This document shows positions 53,754-64,000 of a stretch of 64,000 nt of DNA, in pieces (position 1 is the first letter of the stretch; each line of letters opens with the position of its first letter). Made by a program: the position numbers and the translations under genes. Location: contig CACZJL010000008.1 of NCBI GenBank assembly GCA_902781505.1, positions 16,771-80,770 of the forward strand, given 5' to 3'. Origin of the DNA: an uncultured Lachnospiraceae bacterium. Its GTDB lineage: Bacteria > Bacillota > Clostridia > Lachnospirales > Lachnospiraceae. The notes beneath the pieces are model-generated. The model was not told the origin of the DNA and made no database searches. It saw nothing but the letters and a program-made list of their open reading frames with translations.

Positions 53754-55425
53754 GGTACAGTGCGACAAGTTCATAAAGCATGGTGAGATCAGAAAGCCGA
53801 TTCAGTTCCATGCCGGATTAAACACTGTTATCGGTGATGATAATGGGTCCAACTCTGTAGGAAAGTCCACATTCCTCATGATTTTGGACTTTGTGTTTGG
53901 CGGCAAGGACTACGTGAATAAATGTCTGGATGTGCAAGAGAACGTCGGGGAACATACCATCAATTTCACATTTGTGTTTGACGGCAAGCCATACCATTTT
54001 TCAAGAAGCAATATTGATTACAAGCATGTATTCCGCTGCAATGAAAACTATGAACCGCTTTCGGAAGACAGTAAAATGACGCTTGAACAATACTGTGCTT
54101 TTCTTGCTGAGAAATATGGAACACAGGTGGAAGAAGATCTGACTTGGAGAGGTGTGGTATCCCGATTTATCAGGGTTTGGAAGAGGGATACTCTGGATGA
54201 AGAGCGTCCTCTTAGAGCAGCAAAGGATGAAAAAGCTGAATATGCCATCAAAAGGTATATGCAGCTGTACGGGAAATACGCTTCCGTAGAAGCACAGATC
54301 AAGCAGGCGAAAGCTGCTGAAGAAGAAAGGGACGCATTTAAGAAGTCATCAGATTATAAGCATATCCGCGCTGCTAAGAATAAGCCGGAGTACGAGGATA
54401 ATGAAAAGCGTATTGCTGCACTGAGAACGCAAGAGCAGGAATTAGCAGAACAGAGCAATAAGGGATTGCTGGATCTGGATAGTTTCCAGGCACGACATCT
54501 GTCAGAACTGGATGATCAGTTGCTCAAATACAGAAGGGAAAGAGCCCGTGTACAGACACAGCTCAATGCCATTCGTAGAGAGATGACTGAAGGAAAGAAG
54601 AGTTTCAAGAAAACATACAGTGATCTTGAAAAGTTCTTCCCAGGCGTTGACTTCCAGACAATAGAAAGCATTGAGAGTTTTCATCAGCAGCTGGCAAAGG
54701 TTCTGGGCGATGAGTTTAAGGAGACGGAGAAGGATCTGGCTACGGCCTATGTGATGCTGGGAAATGAGATTGCACGGATTCTTGAAGAAGTCGAAGAGAT
54801 TAAGAAGATTCCTAATGTATCGGAAGCGATCCTTAAGGAGTATGCCAAGATCACGACAGAGCTGAACAATCTTATAGATGCGAATAGGAATTATGATCGG
54901 ATGAATGAGCTCAATGACCTTGTGGCAGAGTACGCAGAAACAAGAGACCGGGTTATCCGTGATCAGCTTTTTGCCATTGAGACCATGCTCAATCAGAAAA
55001 TGAGGGAGATCAGTGTGCAGCTGCTTAAGGACGAACAGCATATGCCACCGGTCCTCAGAATGGAGAAGCTGAATAAGTACACTTTTAATACGCCGAATGA
55101 CGGAGGTACCGGAGCCCAATACAGAGGTGTAATCACCTTTGACCTTGCAAATATGGAACTATCTCCGCTGCCTTTTATCATTCATGATATGCAGATGCTG
55201 TTGCATATTGAGAAGAAAGTTATGGCAGAGATCATCAAGGCATATGATGCCCAGAAGAGCACCGGAAAACAGGTATTTATAGCATTTGATAGGCTTGATA
55301 CATACGACACAGAAACAAAAGATACCATGAACACGAATTGTGTTCTGGAATTGTCACCTGGAGGAAACGAATTATTTGGCCGCGCGTGGAATAAAGAAAC
55401 GGAGTCAGAAGAAGATGGCGAATAA
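53743..55425 (+). CDS. ABC-3C ATPase (DUF2326-type, SMC-like)
   Basis: 560 residues of a coiled-coil ABC ATPase. Walker A is near residue 38 in IGDDNGSNSVGKSTFLMILDFVFGG. The middle (about 185-430) is long coiled coil (KRIAALRTQEQELAEQ, LDDQLLKYRRERARVQTQLNAIRREM). The C-terminal part (ITFDLANMELSPLPFIIHDMQMLLHIEKK...QVFIAFDRLDTYD) is the DUF2326 head, with the Walker B/D-loop equivalent in PFIIHDM. RecN/Rad50-like ATPases of this kind power ABC-3C systems. It overlaps the XRE gene by 11 bases. Confidence 0.82.
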   Translation: MLVEVQCDKFIKHGEIRKPIQFHAGLNTVIGDDNGSNSVGKSTFLMILDFVFGGKDYVNKCLDVQENVGEHTINFTFVFDGKPYHFSRSNIDYKHVFRCNENYEPLSEDSKMTLEQYCAFLAEKYGTQVEEDLTWRGVVSRFIRVWKRDTLDEERPLRAAKDEKAEYAIKRYMQLYGKYASVEAQIKQAKAAEEERDAFKKSSDYKHIRAAKNKPEYEDNEKRIAALRTQEQELAEQSNKGLLDLDSFQARHLSELDDQLLKYRRERARVQTQLNAIRREMTEGKKSFKKTYSDLEKFFPGVDFQTIESIESFHQQLAKVLGDEFKETEKDLATAYVMLGNEIARILEEVEEIKKIPNVSEAILKEYAKITTELNNLIDANRNYDRMNELNDLVAEYAETRDRVIRDQLFAIETMLNQKMREISVQLLKDEQHMPPVLRMEKLNKYTFNTPNDGGTGAQYRGVITFDLANMELSPLPFIIHDMQMLLHIEKKVMAEIIKAYDAQKSTGKQVFIAFDRLDTYDTETKDTMNTNCVLELSPGGNELFGRAWNKETESEEDGE

Positions 55426-55672
55426 GAAAGAAACCAAGACGCATTTTAACTATAACCGTTTATGGAAGCTGTTGATTGATCGGGGAATCCAGAAACAGGA
55501 GCTGCAGAAGAAAAGTGATGTCAGCGCCGCATCTATAGCGAAAATGGGAAGAGGCGAGAATGTCACAACAGATGTGCTGCTCCGTATCTGCGAGGCGTTG
55601 GACTGTAATGTGGAAGACATTATGGAACGAGTTCCAAATAATAAGCCAAAAGAAATAATGAAAGAGTCCTGA
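55415..55672 (+). CDS. XRE-family HTH regulator
   Basis: 85 residues; a Cro/CI-type helix-turn-helix in YNRLWKLLIDRGIQKQELQKKSDVSAASIAKMGRGENVTTDVLLRICEALDCNVEDIME. This short type, with YNRLWKLLID at the front, is a frequent companion of type I restriction operons and is thought to time their expression. ATG 55415 lies within the ATPase gene end and 53 bases separate it from hsdR, so it links the ABC-3C and restriction parts of one operon. Confidence 0.85.
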   Translation: MANKKETKTHFNYNRLWKLLIDRGIQKQELQKKSDVSAASIAKMGRGENVTTDVLLRICEALDCNVEDIMERVPNNKPKEIMKES

Positions 55673-55725
55673 TTATGGGACAGCTGGTTTTATATACTGA
55701 ATACAGATGAAAGGAAGTGCCGCTT

Positions 55726-60664
<4,939 letters not shown>

Positions 60665-60674
60665 GAGGATTGCA

Positions 60675-62849
60675 ATGAGTGAGCAAAATCAATTTGACTG
60701 GGTGGATTTTTACAAAGAACTATCCGGCAAATTATTACAGTACAAGGATAACAGAGAAGAACTGATCGAGAAGGTGCGTAAGATTTACGAGATTACCGGC
60801 ATCAATCTTCCAACGCTGGAGAAGGACAACCAGATCATAGATATAGATCCGTTCACGTTCTTCGGGCTGTTTAATAAGAAACTGACGGATGCAAATCGTC
60901 TTTCTATTTTGAAGGCGATTGCGGAGCTTTTTGATGTGAAAGCTCCGGTTCCGTCAGCTTTTGATAGTATTCCTGTGCTGAATCCTCAGAATGCGACCTT
61001 CTATTATTTTATTCCAGATCGTGGGGACGATGATATTCAGGATCTTTGGGAGCTGTTTGATGCAGCATTGGCGTATGCAAAGGATCCTTCACCCGAGACG
61101 ATTGCAAAAGTATCAAAGTATTTTGACTTGTGTATAAACAAGAAGGGCAATGGAAACAGTAAGATCACTATGGGATTATACTGGATTGCTCCGAATTCTC
61201 TATTGAATCTGGATCAGCGGAATACATGGTATATCTATGAATCCGGAAAGATCCCGGAAGAACTTGTGAAGACGCTTCCTGAAATCGAGGCCAAGATTCC
61301 GTCTGATAAGTATTTTGATATTGTTGAAAAACTGCGTGCATATCTGCACAGTGATGCCAGCCAGCTGAAAGACTTTAAGGAATTGAGTTTTGAGGCATGG
61401 AGGTATTCAGAACAGGTTAATCAGGAACAGGTAGCCGCTAAAAAGGTTGAAGCACAAAGAGAAAACAAAGGTGCGGCAATCGCTGATGAGGGTGTTGAGA
61501 CCGTGCATTATTGGATTTATGCACCTGGTGACGGCGCCATGTACTGGGATGAATTCTATTCTGCAGGAATAATGGGAATTGGCTGGGATGATATCGGTGA
61601 TCTTTCTGCTTACAATACCAAAAGCGAGATGAGGCAGGCAATGCAGGAGAAGATTGACCCGTCCAGATCTTTCAAGAACGATGCTCATGCAACATGGCAG
61701 TTTGTAAATGAAATGAAGCCCGGCGATATTATCTTCGCAAAGAAGGGGATGCATCAGGTGATTGGTCGTGGCGTAGTTGGCTCCGATTATGAATTTGATC
61801 CTCAGCGAGATCATTATAAAAATATTCGTCAGGTGAAATGGACACATAAAGGTGAGTGGCAGCATCCGGGACAGGCCGTGATGAAGACACTCACTGATAT
61901 TACAGCATATACAGATTATGTGGAAAAGCTAAATTCTCTGTTTGAGAGCGAGATCGAAGACGACATTGAGGAGCCTGTAGAAATTGATCTGAAGCCTTAT
62001 GATGCGGACATGTTCCTTGAAGAAGTCTATATGGATAAGAACAAATATGATACGTTGGTAGCCCTGGTAGAAAAGAAAAAGAATGTGATACTGCAGGGAG
62101 CTCCGGGTGTCGGAAAGACATTTGCTGCAAAACGACTTGCTTATTCCATCATGGGCGTGAAGGATCCGTCTCGTGTGATGATGGTGCAATTTCACCAGAG
62201 CTATTCCTATGAAGATTTTATCATGGGCTTCCGTCCGACACAGGAGGGCGGATTTGAGCTGAAACACGGAGCATTTTACGATTTCTGTAAGTCTGCTGAA
62301 GTGGACAGTGAGGATACTCCGTATTTCTTTATCATAGACGAGATCAACCGTGGGAATCTCAGCAAGATTTTCGGTGAGCTGTTCATGCTGATCGAATCGG
62401 ATAAGAGAGGCATTGAGCTGAAACTCCTATATGCAGATGAGAAGTTTTCTGTTCCCAAGAATGTCTATATCATTGGGATGATGAATACCGCCGACAGAAG
62501 TCTTGCAATGATGGACTATGCTCTTCGTAGAAGGTTTGCATTTTTCGATATGGATCCGGGCTTCAACACCAAAGGCTTTAGACAATATCAGGAAGGTCTT
62601 CAGAGCGAGAAGTTTAATAAGTTGATTGATCGTGTGGAAGCTCTTAATGCAGATATTGCCTCTGATGATTCTCTTGGAGAAGGTTTCTGCATAGGCCACA
62701 GCTATTTCTGCGAACTAAAGGAAACATCCGATCAGACTTTATCAGGAATTGTGGAATTTGAACTTGCTCCATTGCTTAAGGAATACTGGTTTGATGAACC
62801 GGCAAAGGCTAAGACATGGATCGAGGATTTAAGGAGTGCGATTAAGTGA
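60675..62849 (+). CDS. mcrB: McrB-like AAA+ GTPase with EVE domain
   Basis: 724 residues. The N-terminal ~270 residues are a helical region typical of Firmicute McrB-like proteins. Residues ~277-415 form an EVE (YTH/PUA-like) domain, HYWIYAPGDGAMYWDEF...IMGIGWDDIGDL...MKPGDIIFAKKG, which reads modified bases such as methyl- or hydroxymethylcytosine. The AAA+ motor has Walker A GAPGVGKT (near 471), Walker B FFIIDEINRG (near 551), and the McrB signature MNTADRSL (near 602) with the arginine-rich YALRRRFAFF. It would translocate DNA and activate McrC. It overlaps mcrC by 4 bases. Confidence 0.92.
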   Translation: MSEQNQFDWVDFYKELSGKLLQYKDNREELIEKVRKIYEITGINLPTLEKDNQIIDIDPFTFFGLFNKKLTDANRLSILKAIAELFDVKAPVPSAFDSIPVLNPQNATFYYFIPDRGDDDIQDLWELFDAALAYAKDPSPETIAKVSKYFDLCINKKGNGNSKITMGLYWIAPNSLLNLDQRNTWYIYESGKIPEELVKTLPEIEAKIPSDKYFDIVEKLRAYLHSDASQLKDFKELSFEAWRYSEQVNQEQVAAKKVEAQRENKGAAIADEGVETVHYWIYAPGDGAMYWDEFYSAGIMGIGWDDIGDLSAYNTKSEMRQAMQEKIDPSRSFKNDAHATWQFVNEMKPGDIIFAKKGMHQVIGRGVVGSDYEFDPQRDHYKNIRQVKWTHKGEWQHPGQAVMKTLTDITAYTDYVEKLNSLFESEIEDDIEEPVEIDLKPYDADMFLEEVYMDKNKYDTLVALVEKKKNVILQGAPGVGKTFAAKRLAYSIMGVKDPSRVMMVQFHQSYSYEDFIMGFRPTQEGGFELKHGAFYDFCKSAEVDSEDTPYFFIIDEINRGNLSKIFGELFMLIESDKRGIELKLLYADEKFSVPKNVYIIGMMNTADRSLAMMDYALRRRFAFFDMDPGFNTKGFRQYQEGLQSEKFNKLIDRVEALNADIASDDSLGEGFCIGHSYFCELKETSDQTLSGIVEFELAPLLKEYWFDEPAKAKTWIEDLRSAIK

Positions 62850-63898
62850 TACCAATTCAGAATGTGTATTACATGCTTTCATATGCCTTTAGGGTACTAA
62901 ATGAGCAGGGATACAAAAGCATAGAGACTGAAGAATTTCATAATGTGGCGGAACTATGCGCATCCATTCTGACAAAGGGAGTTTCGCTTCAGCTTAAGCG
63001 CGGTCTTGGAAAAGAATATATTTCCGAGACGGAGGCGCTTTCTTCGCCACGCGGAAAAATAGATGTAACAGCTTCTATCAAAGACCTGAGCAAGGTCAAG
63101 GGACAGCTGGTTTGCACTTATGATGATTTCTCCGTCAATTCATATATGAACAGGATCATCAAGACTACAATGGAGCTGCTGCTGAAATCAAAGATATCTC
63201 CGGTAAGGAAAAAGGAAATCAAGAAGCAGCTGGTCTTCTTCGGAGAAGTCGATACGCTGGATGTTCACACGATTAACTGGTCAATGCGGTTCAATCGTAA
63301 CAACCAGAGTTATAGAATGTTGGTTGCTGTTTGCCACCTTGTAATCAAGGGATTGTTGCAGACAAAGTCGGACGGATCCACGAAGCTGATGGACTTCCTT
63401 GATGATCAGCAGATGCATCATCTGTATGAGAAGTTCATTCTGGAATACTACAACACAGAGTATAAGCATCTGAAGGTTAAGGCTTCAGCTTCCATGATGG
63501 ACTGGCAGGTTGATGATGGCTTTCGGGATCTTCTTCCGAAGATGAAGACAGATATCACGCTGACCTGCGGAGATCGGACGCTCATCATTGATGCAAAATA
63601 TTATGAGCGGAACCTGCGGGAACAGTTCGGCAAAGTGTCAATTCCTACGGGCAACCTATATCAGATCTTCACCTATGTCAAGACAAAAGAGAATGAGCTT
63701 GCGGAAGTGCCGCATGAGAAGGTTGCGGGTATGCTCTTATATGCTCAGACCGAGGAAGAAGGCAAGTTCAATAATGAGTATCTGATGATGGGAAATCGCA
63801 TATGTGTCAGGACACTGGACTTAAGCGGTGACTTCCAGTCTATAAAGGATCAGCTGGATGAAATAGCTGAGAAGTATCTACTGGTAAAAGCAGCATAA
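62846..63898 (+). CDS. mcrC: McrC-like restriction endonuclease subunit
   Basis: 350 residues, starting at GTG 62846 inside the mcrB end (GTGA overlap). The N-terminal beta/helical part begins IPIQNVYYMLSYAFRVLN. The PD-(D/E)xK nuclease is C-terminal: LLPKMKTDITLTCGDRTLIIDAKYYE with the D...D-x-K set, and QIFTYVKTKE after it. McrC supplies the nuclease activity driven by the McrB ring. It is the last complete gene in the window. Confidence 0.92.
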   Translation: MIPIQNVYYMLSYAFRVLNEQGYKSIETEEFHNVAELCASILTKGVSLQLKRGLGKEYISETEALSSPRGKIDVTASIKDLSKVKGQLVCTYDDFSVNSYMNRIIKTTMELLLKSKISPVRKKEIKKQLVFFGEVDTLDVHTINWSMRFNRNNQSYRMLVAVCHLVIKGLLQTKSDGSTKLMDFLDDQQMHHLYEKFILEYYNTEYKHLKVKASASMMDWQVDDGFRDLLPKMKTDITLTCGDRTLIIDAKYYERNLREQFGKVSIPTGNLYQIFTYVKTKENELAEVPHEKVAGMLLYAQTEEEGKFNNEYLMMGNRICVRTLDLSGDFQSIKDQLDEIAEKYLLVKAA

Positions 63899-63923
63899 AT
63901 CTCGGGATTTGTGAGGAACAGAT

Positions 63924-64000
63924 ATGAAAACAATATATCTGATCGGCGGTACAATGGGCGTCGGTAAAACGACGGTGAGTCAGCAACTGAAAAAGAAGTT
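63924..64000 (+). CDS. P-loop kinase/ATPase-like protein, 5' part only
   Basis: Only the first 25 residues are in the window: MKTIYLIGGTMGVGKTTVSQQL, with a Walker A G-x4-GKTT. Such short N termini belong to shikimate-kinase/cytidylate-kinase-like small kinases. ATG 63924 is preceded by GAGGAAC. It is 25 bases past mcrC and on the same strand, so it could still belong to the operon, or be resumed backbone. Confidence 0.6.
   Translation, partial: MKTIYLIGGTMGVGKTTVSQQLKKK

Overview
The window reads as chromosome of a Gram-positive, anaerobic member of the Clostridia, most likely a Lachnospiraceae-type gut bacterium. The reasons are the low-to-moderate GC content with AGGAGG ribosome sites, a mraZ-rsmH-ftsL-ftsI-murD-ftsW-ftsQ-ftsZ division cluster, a single-polypeptide pyruvate:ferredoxin oxidoreductase, an FprA-type flavodiiron protein, RNase J, IreB and YlbF-family genes, and several GTG/TTG starts. 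The assignment rests on gene content and style only; no 16S rRNA or tRNA gene was seen.

Positions 1-50,010 are mostly housekeeping backbone. In order they hold: the end of rpe; ychF on the minus strand; the division and cell-wall (dcw) cluster 2,064-10,662, headed by four 10-bp-spaced MraZ boxes and lacking mraY and murG; lepA-hemW; fprA; nifJ; a short Hsp70-like protein; aroC-tgt-yajC; a leuB-ilvD-ilvB branched-chain amino-acid unit; serC-serA; a MarR regulator with a DUF1015 gene and an esterase; a catalytically dead branching-enzyme-like protein with a coiled-coil tail; an MscS channel; a VTC-domain/DUF4956 membrane pair; ireB-ruvX-DUF1292-rnj; ylbF-like and O-methyltransferase genes; an M24 peptidase; an unknown anchored envelope protein; and two RlmD-type RNA methyltransferases flanking a YgiQ-type radical SAM gene.

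Positions 50,011-64,000 are accessory. First comes a small regulatory/toxin-antitoxin-like locus: a ribbon-helix-helix protein on the minus strand faces a SymE-like gene and a small unknown gene. Between them three copies of a palindromic operator are built around a near-consensus promoter. Next is a minus-strand protein with a sigma-region-4-like C terminus. The rest is a one-directional defence operon with overlapping or nearly touching genes. It starts from an extended -10 promoter with a strongly folded leader and encodes a three-gene ABC-3C conflict system (HNH-like zinc domain plus CTD, middle component, DUF2326 ABC ATPase), a small XRE regulator, a type I restriction subunit, a fused methylase-specificity protein carrying only half of an HsdS, an EVE-domain McrB and a McrC nuclease. 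A P-loop kinase-like gene runs off the right edge.

The least ordinary items are the compact composite defence operon, the HsdM/half-HsdS fusion with an AT-richer 3' end, the dead GH13 protein, the triple palindromic operator, and a GC-rich folded element after nifJ.
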